DNA from: DASVUS01 sp036388675
GTDB taxonomy: Bacteria > Armatimonadota > Abditibacteriia > Abditibacteriales > Abditibacteriaceae
Reading direction: 5' to 3'
DNA: 64,000 nucleotides
NCBI GenBank assembly: GCA_036388675.1
Contig: DASVRI010000008.1
Span: forward strand, 1-64,000
Shown here: positions 51,695 to 59,630 of the stretch, one piece after another
Position numbering within the stretch: the first letter of the stretch is position 1
Layout: every line of letters starts with the position of its first letter
The notes under the pieces: model-generated
What the model was told of the DNA's origin: nothing
The model's input: only the letters and a program-made list of their open reading frames with translations
Databases searched by the model: none
Translations under genes and position numbers: made by a program

Positions 51695-52498
51695 ATGAGA
51701 AAATACTGGACTGTGGCCTTGCTGGGCTGGCAAGATTCGCTGGTTTACCGTTTTAACGCGCTGGTCTGGGTGATGTATGCTGTGCTGCCCTCGGTGACGT
51801 TTATGCTGGTGTGGCTGGCGACATATCAATCCGGCAACCGGACGGAAATCGGAGGGCGCACGCTCCCCGAAATGATGACGTACTATATTTGCGTCACAGC
51901 GCTCTCCATAGCAATCACGCCGCACCCCGAATGGGACATCGCACAGACGATTCGTGACGGCAAGATAACGCAATTCATTGTGCGGCCCATCGGATATTAC
52001 GGCTACCGCTTCGCCCAGGAAACATCCTACCAGATTATCAAGACGTTTATGATGCTGCCGGCCCTGGCCTTTGTGATCTGGGCATTTCGCGACTACATCC
52101 AAGTGCCGTGGATGGGATTTCTGCGTCTGGAGCTTTTCTTGTTATCAGTGCTTCTGGCCTATGCTCTTTTGACGCAAATCAAATTTTTGCTCGGTATCTC
52201 CGCCTTCTGGATCGCCGAACCCGGTGGTTTCCTGGAGATATGGAACATTCTGACAGGTGTCTTTGGTGGACGATTGCTGCCGCTGAATCTGTTGCCGGGC
52301 TGGCTCCTCAGTGTGGGACAGGTGCTGCCCTTCGCCTCCCTATACGCGTTTCCCATGCAACTGCTGCTGGGCAATCTGAGTACTCAGCAGATATGGTCGG
52401 GGTTTGCACAACAGGCGCTTTGGCTGGCGGCCCTTTCGCTTGTGATGCGCTGGAGTTGGAATCGCGGCTTGCTGGCTTACGAGGCCTACGGCGGTTAA
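51695..52498 (+). CDS. ABC-2 family transporter permease
   Basis: About 267 aa with six membrane helices. 'NALVWVMYAVLPSVTFMLVWLATYQ', 'EMMTYYICVTALSIAITPHPEWDI', 'IRDGKITQFIVRPIGYYGYRFAQE' and 'GRLLPLNLLPGWLLSVGQVLPFASLYAFP' are typical of ABC-2 permeases of the DUF990/ABC2_membrane_6 type. No ATPase gene is adjacent, so the partner is encoded elsewhere. Start MRKYWTVALL at 51695 is preferred to the longer frame from 51641. Confidence 0.85.
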   Translation: MRKYWTVALLGWQDSLVYRFNALVWVMYAVLPSVTFMLVWLATYQSGNRTEIGGRTLPEMMTYYICVTALSIAITPHPEWDIAQTIRDGKITQFIVRPIGYYGYRFAQETSYQIIKTFMMLPALAFVIWAFRDYIQVPWMGFLRLELFLLSVLLAYALLTQIKFLLGISAFWIAEPGGFLEIWNILTGVFGGRLLPLNLLPGWLLSVGQVLPFASLYAFPMQLLLGNLSTQQIWSGFAQQALWLAALSLVMRWSWNRGLLAYEAYGG

Positions 52499-52539
52499 GC
52501 ACAACGTTTAAACGAACGCCACGAGTACTCAGCAAAGCA

Positions 52540-52576
52540 AATAAAGACCGCCCTAACAGAGGGAGCGGTCTTTATT
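52540..52576 (+). terminator. Intrinsic terminator after the ABC permease
   Basis: A 12-bp stem (52540-52551 with 52565-52576) holds AAAGACCGC and GCGGTCTTT, with T-rich end. It also serves the converging gene at 52603. Confidence 0.85.
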
Positions 52577-52602
52577 GTTGCATTCGGCAGATTAGCTTCT
52601 GC

Positions 52603-53385
52603 TTAGCTTTTTTTCATCTGAGCGGCTGTCATGCCGCACATGGGGCATTTGCCGTTTTTCATGGCTACGTTGCAGTGCGGGCACATCGCGACCATTGTGG
52701 CGCCGTGTGCGGCGTGATTATGACCATCCATGGTGGCGTGGCTCATACTCATACTGCTCATGTTCATGCCGCGCATCAGGGGCATCATTTCACGAATGTG
52801 CTTGCGTGCCAGGTTCGCTCGTTTGCGCATAGCGGCTTTGACGGCACGATCGTTCGTGGCGGCATAGCGCATCTGCGAGGTGCGCACGGCAGCGACGTGA
52901 TCCATGTGTGTTGCGTGTAGCATGGTCGCTTTATTTCCGAGCACGGGTGGCTTCAGGATTTGGGCTGAGTTGGGATTTCCGCCATTGGCGCGTGTCAAAC
53001 GCATCAGCAGTGGGCCACCGGCCTTGTGTTCACGAATCCAGCGGCCCCACATGCGGTGGATACGGAGGCTCTGGCGGTCGCCCATCTGGCGGAACCGCGC
53101 CTGCTGTGCGGCCAGAGTGTTGATTTCGGTCTTTTCTTCGCTCAAGGTTCGAATAAGCTTTTGTGCGTCTGTGGAACCGGCTTCCGAGCCCATTGACATG
53201 CCCATGCCGCTACCCGGCTTCATCTGGGTGCCGGCAGCAGATGGCATGTTGTTACTGCCGCTCGTGGACGGCATGTCGTTATTCGTGTCGTTCTGAGCGC
53301 GCGTCACGACGGGCACCGACAGAATTGCTGCGGCACTCAGGGCTACGCCCCACTTCTTCATCCAACATCGCATGTCGTTCTTCAT
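52603..53385 (-). CDS. Exported Met/His-rich protein with C-terminal zinc-ribbon-like CxxC pair
   Basis: 260 aa. Signal peptide to about 'VVTRAQN', a Met/Ser/Asn-rich linker, a helical middle ('AQKLIRTLSEEKTEINTLAAQQARF', DUF4142-like in character), then a Met/His-rich stretch ('MRGMNMSSMSMSHATMDGHNHAAHG') and finally 'CPHCNVAMKNGKCPMCG', two CxxC pairs as in heavy-metal-binding zinc ribbons. It may handle copper or another soft metal in the periplasm. GGGAGAG precedes the start. No metal transporter is adjacent. Confidence 0.7.
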   Translation of the reverse strand: MKNDMRCWMKKWGVALSAAAILSVPVVTRAQNDTNNDMPSTSGSNNMPSAAGTQMKPGSGMGMSMGSEAGSTDAQKLIRTLSEEKTEINTLAAQQARFRQMGDRQSLRIHRMWGRWIREHKAGGPLLMRLTRANGGNPNSAQILKPPVLGNKATMLHATHMDHVAAVRTSQMRYAATNDRAVKAAMRKRANLARKHIREMMPLMRGMNMSSMSMSHATMDGHNHAAHGATMVAMCPHCNVAMKNGKCPMCGMTAAQMKKS

Positions 53386-54229
53386 GTCTATTCTCTCCCT
53401 GAAACTAAGGTTTCATCGGCGCCGCTGCACTGGCAGACACAGGTGCCTGGCACAGGTGCGCCGACGGGCGCAGGTGCAAGCGTGGTGCCGCGCCATCAAC
53501 TCGCCTCCTCGCCTCTTAACAGGCTCTTGAGTACTCATAGGAGGCAAAGCAAGACTGCGCTAAAAGATTTACTCTCCGCATCATGGCCACCGATCAAGGT
53601 GTGCTACAATAAAAGAACTTTCCATTACTGTAAAACTTAAGCGAGTTAAAGTAGCGGTCTAGCTCAAGTCTCCCTCGGTTCTGGCTGCCCTGAGGTTACG
53701 ATGATTTGGGCAAACTGCCCAAGAGGAGTGCTGTGCCTCCATCTCGTAGTTGTTCTGTTCCCCTGAACCGGCATTGACCGGCCGATCTACTCAGTGACCC
53801 GTCACAACCACAGCAGGAACTCGCTGCCTCATACCTACCCGACACCCTACGTGTTCTGTGTTTCCAGTTCAAGACGCATTCTATTGCAGGCGTGGTCCTA
53901 GTCTGACGAACCATCGGATCCCGGACCTCCAAGAGCCAACCAGCATTAGCGGCGATGAGTGGGAGGGCACTTCGCCGCACAGATGAAAGCCTGCCCCGGT
54001 AAGCACTGCCCATTCGCGGCGAGCTTCTCGACTCCAAGCGACTGATCCCCGCCCTCTGCTTTGGTCATCCGATGACCTTTCTCCTTGCGTATTCGAGCCA
54101 TTCGCCTGCTAAGACAGGGGCGGACTGGGCTCAGAGATACGACAGTCCTGCTGAGTTGAGAAGCACATTCCGTCCCAGTAGAAAAGCCTTCATGTGCATG
54201 TGACGTTAAGCGAGAGTAGGAGGAGTAAG
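53386..54229. other. Gene-poor region of 0.84 kb
   Basis: No convincing gene. 53430-53480 carries four 'CAGGTGC' repeats, and one GAGTACTC lies at 53529, the last before a 4.4-kb desert. From about 53640 onward the sequence has scattered short frames on both strands without ribosome-binding sites and could be decayed coding DNA or a long 5' region. The last bases supply GGAGGAG for the following gene. Confidence 0.4.
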
Positions 54230-57200
54230 ATGCAAACAACAAGACGATCTGTGAGCCACAGTGCGTGGAGTAACATGTCGATCTGGCTTATGGCAGTGGT
54301 CCTGCTGGCGCCGGTGCTGGTGACTCAGAGTTCAGACACCAGTCAGGAAATGCGCATGTTTGTGTTACAGGCGGCGACTCTTGGGATACTGGGTCTGCTG
54401 CTGGTCCAGGTAAGGTGGTCCTTCCAAGGTATAGGACATTTTTTCACCACCCGACTCAACCTGGCTATTGTGCTGTTTGTTGCATGGGCAACGCTGTCCT
54501 TCCTGCTGATGGCGCCTGGCGAAGGGCGAGGGCATGGCATCGCCCGCACGGAACTGATGCGCCTCGCATCGGGTGCTGCAATCTACCTGGCCATGCTCTA
54601 TGGCTGCCGCTCCCGCAATTCTATACGTGCCGTGTCTTTGCTGCTGCTCGCTGCCGGGTTCCTAGCTGCCGGAGCGGGGATTCTCAGTACAGGCGTATTG
54701 AATAGCTCCTCTCTTAGTATGCAGGTGGCTGCGGGCAATTTTGGCAACAAGCAACTTTTGGCTGCGTTCTTGGTTGTCCTGTTGCCCATCGCGGTGGTCT
54801 ATACCTGCGCCGGTGTGAGCAAAAGCCAGCGGACGCTGGCAGCGGCGACAGCCATATTGTTGGCTGTTGCCCTGCTGCTCACAGGTAATCGCACTTCTTG
54901 GGTGAGTGGTGTGGCCGGTTTGCTCTGCATTGCAGTGCTGGCTTATAAGACGCGGGTGCTGCAAGTTGGCACCGTCGCAAGACTAGTCCGGGAGAAGCAC
55001 TGTCGATTGGCTGTGGCACTCGCGCTGCTGGTGCTGGCGGCTTCGGTGGGCGCAGTGTGCACGAACGGCGGAACCCGTCAGATGATGCAAGATCGCTTCA
55101 CACCGTGGAAGGCGAATCTGACGCTGCAGTCACGTTTGCGGTTGTGGTCTGTGTGCGGGCAGATGATCCTCGCCCGCCCCTTAGTGGGCTGGGGAATAGG
55201 CTCTTTCGCTCTCAAAGCGGGTGACTATCCTGTCACGTACCCCGCTGGGTTGCCGGATGAGGCTCGCATTCTCTCAGCAACACAGGTGGAGATGCAGGGC
55301 ACATCGCTGTCCACAATGGCACATAACGAGTACTTGCAAACCGCGGCTGAGTTAGGGCTGGTCGGCTTGATGCTCTACATGGCAATCCTGGGCGGATTCT
55401 TCTATTATTGCATTCGTTCCCTCAAACGCATGGAAGCAGGCACACGTAAATGGCTGCTTTTGTCGGCGCTAGGTGCTGTCGCCGCCCAATGCGTGGATGC
55501 ACTGGGCAACCCTGGTTGGCACTTTGGCGATGTAAGCCCACTACTGTGGCTGATGATGGGCGTGGGGACAGCTGCCAGCTCCACCAATCCTGTCGCACTT
55601 GAGATGCTGGAGAAACCCTACACAGTCTCTTCCAATCTGTTGTCCGACAGGCGCATCTGGCACTTCGGAACAGCAATTGGATTGGTTGTTCTCTGTTGCG
55701 GATGGGCCAATAGAGCATTCGCCGGTGCCGGGTTCATTCCCACTGCGGAGCAAGATGACGACACCCATGCATTCCTGGAACTTACGGCTGAGGATTTGGC
55801 GGCCTATCTAAATAGGATTCCACAGGGATTCGTCGCAGATAATCCCCGGGCGGCCTACGCTGAAACTCTGATTGTTATGTCGCAGTGCTACGGCGGCAGC
55901 CTGGTGCCGGCCCTGAGTAAAAATAGGGTTATCGCATCAGGAACAACCGGTGCCGAGGTCGCTTTTAGTAGAGATGGGACTCCTCCACAAGGTTATGGTG
56001 CTTCTGCGGCGGCGGCATTGAAGCCTGGTGCTGGACGGACAGCCCTCACTGTTCACCAAGCTGGTGTAAGTGGCAAAATCGGCTCGCAAACACCCAGTTC
56101 ATCTGGCGATCTTGCGTCATTTTCTTTGAAAGACACCTCGGATACTGAGGGAGGAGTGCGTGCCCGCTATGTGATCGTATACGCCGGTCAGCCGAATGCG
56201 CGGCATGATTATATGGCCAGCCTCATCAAAACCAATTTTGCTGGCCAGCAAAATACAGAAGTTGTAACAATCGGTGGGGGCGGGCAGCATCGCACTGGTA
56301 GGCCACCCTGGGATAGACCTGCCACTGGTGGAGAACTCAACATTGCACTTCTGCACGTTCGGGACAAGATGCGAGAGCTTGCCAATAGCCCTGGTAAGGT
56401 GCAGCTTATTTTCTTTGTCACCGATCATGGGGGCTATGACGGAAAGATAGGTGGCGAGCAGAGCCAAGGATTGAATTCCCCACAGCTTGGACCCCGCTCG
56501 TTGGGTTTGCGCGCGCTGACTACGGCAAGCACCGCGAACTTCCCCACCTTCGCATCAGCAGAGCTTAATCCAGCGGATCTGGCTTTCGACCCCACTAACA
56601 ATCCTGGTTTCTCCTTCTTCATCGACTTTTACGAGGCGGGGCTAATTACCGCCACGGATCCATTTCATCCTGGAGACTGGCAAATAACTCTCCACCATCC
56701 GACCGCTGGAGACTTCTTCCTGACCTACTTCACCACAGCTGCCAGTGAACTGGATATGGATGGCATCATCGGCAATCAACCAGGCGAAGGAGTCAGAGTT
56801 TTCTTTCAGATGAGCGAACCGACGTTCATCAACAGTTTCTTCGATGTTATTGTCGATATCGACATCCAGAACAATACAGCGTTCTCATGGCAGTTGAAAG
56901 ACCTGACTCAGACAACAGGAGTCATCGCTGAGCGGCAACCTGGAGATGTCACGACAACGCTGGGAGGGCGCATCATCACCGAATCGGCGGCACTCAGTCC
57001 CGCAGGTGTCAATGTCTATCTGACACAAGGTTCTGCTATTGTTGCGACCACGACAACCGATGCAGGCGGCAACTACTTCTTTACGCGTGTAGCGCCTGGC
57101 CTTTACACCCTGACACCAGCCAAGGCGGGATTAGCCTTCAGCTCAACAACGGCACCATTTGCCTCATTCCGCAACGTAGGGGTGAGCGAAGACAATGTCT

Positions 57201-57646
57201 CTGACCAAGATTTCGGAGCTTTCCTCGTAACCTCATCGAAGGCGGATCTTCATGTCAGCGGCAATGGAGAAATTGCGACACAGCACGGCCCTGCCAACTT
57301 CACCTTCCAGGTAAAGACCGATAAGACGGGCACGGCCAAGGGCTTCCTGAATTTGGACGTTGGGGCCACGGCTACGGCACCAGCGTGGAGAGTCCAGAGT
57401 TCAGAAATCACTGCCTTGGAGGTCAGCGGCAACCATGCCCAGTTCTTCGGCTGGTGCACCACGGGGGGAATAAAGAGCCTTACCTTCCAGGTGTTCCTAG
57501 TAGACGTAGGCGAACCGGGAGCGAAAAGGGATAAGTTCCGCATCGAACTGAGCAACGGCTATGTTGCCGGTGGTCAGATAGTAGGTGACACGCTAAACGG
57601 TGGCGAAATAGCCAAAGGTAACCTTCAAATCCACAAAGTGAAGTAG
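54230..57646 (+). CDS. O-antigen-ligase-like membrane domain fused to an exported caspase/legumain-like (motifs permuted), Cna-B and C-terminal beta domain
   Basis: 1138 aa; GGAGGAG just before ATG 54230 sets the start. Residues about 10-470: ten or more membrane helices and a Wzy_C/O-antigen-ligase pattern ('LLLTGNRTSWVSGVAGL', 'SRLRLWSVCGQMI', 'MAHNEYLQTAAELGLVGL'). Residues about 476-498: a second signal-peptide-like helix ('GTAIGLVVLCCGWANRAFA'). Residues about 510-770: clan-CD protease hallmarks, 'ETLIVMSQCYGGSLVPALS' with Cys553 and 'LIFFVTDHGGYDG' with His733, but in the order Cys then His. Residues about 910-975: Cna-B/SdrD-like 'GNYFFTRVAPGLYTLTPAKAG'. The last about 135 residues: a beta domain ('FLVDVGEPGAKRDKFRIEL') seen at the C-termini of other secreted proteins. 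No GAGTACTC. It may be a natural fusion or two genes joined by loss of a stop. Confidence 0.75.
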   Translation: MQTTRRSVSHSAWSNMSIWLMAVVLLAPVLVTQSSDTSQEMRMFVLQAATLGILGLLLVQVRWSFQGIGHFFTTRLNLAIVLFVAWATLSFLLMAPGEGRGHGIARTELMRLASGAAIYLAMLYGCRSRNSIRAVSLLLLAAGFLAAGAGILSTGVLNSSSLSMQVAAGNFGNKQLLAAFLVVLLPIAVVYTCAGVSKSQRTLAAATAILLAVALLLTGNRTSWVSGVAGLLCIAVLAYKTRVLQVGTVARLVREKHCRLAVALALLVLAASVGAVCTNGGTRQMMQDRFTPWKANLTLQSRLRLWSVCGQMILARPLVGWGIGSFALKAGDYPVTYPAGLPDEARILSATQVEMQGTSLSTMAHNEYLQTAAELGLVGLMLYMAILGGFFYYCIRSLKRMEAGTRKWLLLSALGAVAAQCVDALGNPGWHFGDVSPLLWLMMGVGTAASSTNPVALEMLEKPYTVSSNLLSDRRIWHFGTAIGLVVLCCGWANRAFAGAGFIPTAEQDDDTHAFLELTAEDLAAYLNRIPQGFVADNPRAAYAETLIVMSQCYGGSLVPALSKNRVIASGTTGAEVAFSRDGTPPQGYGASAAAALKPGAGRTALTVHQAGVSGKIGSQTPSSSGDLASFSLKDTSDTEGGVRARYVIVYAGQPNARHDYMASLIKTNFAGQQNTEVVTIGGGGQHRTGRPPWDRPATGGELNIALLHVRDKMRELANSPGKVQLIFFVTDHGGYDGKIGGEQSQGLNSPQLGPRSLGLRALTTASTANFPTFASAELNPADLAFDPTNNPGFSFFIDFYEAGLITATDPFHPGDWQITLHHPTAGDFFLTYFTTAASELDMDGIIGNQPGEGVRVFFQMSEPTFINSFFDVIVDIDIQNNTAFSWQLKDLTQTTGVIAERQPGDVTTTLGGRIITESAALSPAGVNVYLTQGSAIVATTTTDAGGNYFFTRVAPGLYTLTPAKAGLAFSSTTAPFASFRNVGVSEDNVSDQDFGAFLVTSSKADLHVSGNGEIATQHGPANFTFQVKTDKTGTAKGFLNLDVGATATAPAWRVQSSEITALEVSGNHAQFFGWCTTGGIKSLTFQVFLVDVGEPGAKRDKFRIELSNGYVAGGQIVGDTLNGGEIAKGNLQIHKVK

Positions 57647-58318
57647 GTGACTGATATGATAGCCAAACAACCCCGGCTCTCTTGTGGCTGCTGATTAAGG
57701 TTCTGGTATCTTTGTGTGAATACTGCCGGTGCCTGCATTGAAACAACGGAGTCAAGATAGCTCTTTGCGCTCAGGTAAGTCGTTGCGATGTCTTACCGAC
57801 ATACTCCCTGCGTGAGAGCTCGGCCACAAGGCACGGTTTGCCTCACTTGCGCTGCTCTCTCGGATCACGGGGTGAACTTGGATTCCAAAGACACAATAAT
57901 CGAGTACTCGATTATTGTGTCTTTGGAATCCTCAGGTGCGCAGGTCCATCAGCACAACGGTTCTAGCCGAGAGTAACGCCCCTGCAGTCCTACCCGCCTG
58001 CAGCAACCGAAAGGTTGCAAACCAGCACGGCGACGCTAAGTGCTTTAGCAGTAGATACCGCCGCCTTTAAGCAATAAAACTCCACACAGATATTGTGGCC
58101 GAGTACTCGCAATAAGCAAACTCATTGCAATCCGAGCGGATCACAAGCAGGCATGCTCCATACTTCTTAACGGCTGTTGTTTTCCACTTATTTGCTTTGC
58201 TGTGGAGCACAGTGATTATCGAGCCTTCAGGCGCAGGGCGCTATGTGTACAGACCCAATATGTTACAATGGTGTTAAATTCCGGCTGAAATTTTCCTTCA
58301 CTACAGAACCAACCTGCC
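57647..58318. other. Intergenic region with hairpins
   Basis: 672 nt without a convincing gene. It holds the 52-nt palindrome (57880-57931), a GNRA-capped hairpin GCAACC-GAAA-GGTTGC (58003-58018) followed by AGCAC/GTGCT (58024-58028/58040-58044), and GAGTACTC copies at 57902 and 58101. The hairpin cluster may be a structured RNA, but I could not match it to a riboswitch. Confidence 0.4.
57880..57931. repeat. Perfect 52-nt palindrome centred on GAGTACTC
   Basis: Every base from 57880 to 57905 is complementary to 57931 back to 57906, with CGAGTACTCG exactly at the centre. The flanks are not complementary. There is no loop and no T-tract, so it is not a typical terminator, although it lies 233 nt after the fusion gene. 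Confidence 0.95.
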
Positions 58319-58675
58319 ATGTCTCACACTTTGCGCCCACATACTTTGCACTATCGTAGACGCGGAGCGGCTTTAGATCGCCTGAACCGCTTAGGCAATC
58401 AATGTGAGACATGGTTAAGAGCGAAATATTCACATCTGCAAACGCAGATAAATGAGATGCCCACATTGCGCCGTCTGGTTTTCGGACTGATAGCAGCCCT
58501 GTGCATTTCGCTGATTGTGTTCGCTTTTGCCCTAGGCGCCGAGCACAGGCGGGAACAAACAGATGCCGAAATCTGGCAAAATGCAGTCATCCGGGATAGC
58601 GATAACTCCGGCACCAAAGAATTGCGGGACATACAGAAGATGCCCGAGCGCCGCTACCTAAACGAACAGCTTTAA
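58319..58675 (+). CDS. Small single-helix membrane protein, unknown
   Basis: 118 aa. A basic N-terminal half (residues 1-50), one membrane helix ('LVFGLIAALCISLIVFAFALG', about 53-73) and a short charged outside tail. The layout resembles FtsL/FtsB-type or other small anchored proteins, but there is no clear coiled coil. No good ribosome-binding site. It stands alone between the palindrome region and DUF72. Confidence 0.45.
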   Translation: MSHTLRPHTLHYRRRGAALDRLNRLGNQCETWLRAKYSHLQTQINEMPTLRRLVFGLIAALCISLIVFAFALGAEHRREQTDAEIWQNAVIRDSDNSGTKELRDIQKMPERRYLNEQL

Positions 58676-58729
58676 TCGTGTGAGCCAGCGTAACAAGTTA
58701 GCGTATGGAGGCTCTCTGGCTCGTCTCCA

Positions 58730-59518
58730 TCAGAACAGGCTGCCCTGCTCCGGCGGGTCTTGCAAAGCCTGCGTCGGCAGGCCAAGACGCTCTTTGAAGG
58801 CCATCACGCTGCCGGGAGAAAAGCCGGCCCAGTGATTGTTGAAGTAACCCCACACCTCCTGCACCGGAAGTTCCTCGATCACCTGCGCCCAGCGCGTTTC
58901 CTCGGCCTCGCGATCTTTCTTCAAACTATTGAGCGGTTCGAGCGGCTCGTAACGATTACCAAGCCAGCGAATATATGCAAACGACGCTGTGGCATAAATC
59001 TGAGGTGGAAACTGGTTTGGATCGGCTAAAGTCCAGGCAACACCGGCGTCACGCAACAATTGCGAGTACTCATCTTGATACCATGAGCGATGACGAAACT
59101 CCATGGCGAACTTCCAGTCGCGCGGCAAAAGCGGCAGGAAATTGCGTAGCGCAGTCGCGCCTTCGGGTGCGCTCCACTGCGGCGGGAACTGAAACAGAAT
59201 CGGGCCGAGCCGGTCTTCCAGGCAGCCCATGGCACGCAGGAACTCGTTCAGTTCGGCTTCGCAATCGACCAGGGCTTTGTCGTGCGTAATGGCGCGCGGC
59301 ACTTTGGCGGCGAAGCGGAAACCATCCGGCACGCGTTTGCGCCACGAATCGACGACGCGCCGCGCCGGAGTGCGATACCATGTGCTGTCGATTTCGACCG
59401 TGCTGAAGCGCCGCGCGTACAAAGCCAGTTCATCGGCGGCAGAATCCAGGTAAAACGTGCCTTTCCAATCGTCGTATTTCCAGCCACTGGTGCCAAGATG
59501 AATCTGTTTGGTCGTCAT
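58730..59518 (-). CDS. DUF72 (YecE-like) domain protein
   Basis: 262 aa. 'HLGTSGWKYDDWKGTFY' start, 'RRFSTVEIDSTWYRTP', 'FRFAAKVPRAITHDK', 'GPILFQFPPQW' and 'VWGYFNNHWAGFSPG' are the conserved blocks of DUF72, a TIM-barrel family of unknown function. Complete. GGAG within a GAGTACTC eight bases before ATG is the ribosome-binding site. Divergent from the TPR gene at 59631. Confidence 0.95.
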   Translation of the reverse strand: MTTKQIHLGTSGWKYDDWKGTFYLDSAADELALYARRFSTVEIDSTWYRTPARRVVDSWRKRVPDGFRFAAKVPRAITHDKALVDCEAELNEFLRAMGCLEDRLGPILFQFPPQWSAPEGATALRNFLPLLPRDWKFAMEFRHRSWYQDEYSQLLRDAGVAWTLADPNQFPPQIYATASFAYIRWLGNRYEPLEPLNSLKKDREAEETRWAQVIEELPVQEVWGYFNNHWAGFSPGSVMAFKERLGLPTQALQDPPEQGSLF

Positions 59519-59630
59519 GTCGAGTACTCCAAGACAAGCGCAGCGGTTACACTTCGCAACAGTCCATCATCTGAGTGCAAGCCCGACGCCACAGGCGAAG
59601 CGCCAGTACTCACCACTTGTAGAAAGAACG

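Noticed and set aside
51569..52102. 177-codon frame antisense to the ABC permease
   Set aside because: Shadow of a clear six-helix permease; His/Arg/Gln-rich without motifs.
53696..54037. 113-codon minus-strand frame in the gene-poor stretch
   Set aside because: No ribosome-binding site, no family resemblance and Arg/Ser/Cys-rich composition typical of random frames.
58003..58060. GNRA hairpin followed by GACGC-like string, reminiscent of a cyclic di-GMP-I riboswitch
   Set aside because: The order of conserved elements does not fit: the GAAA hairpin comes before the AAACC string, and the required second stem between AAACC and GACGC is missing.
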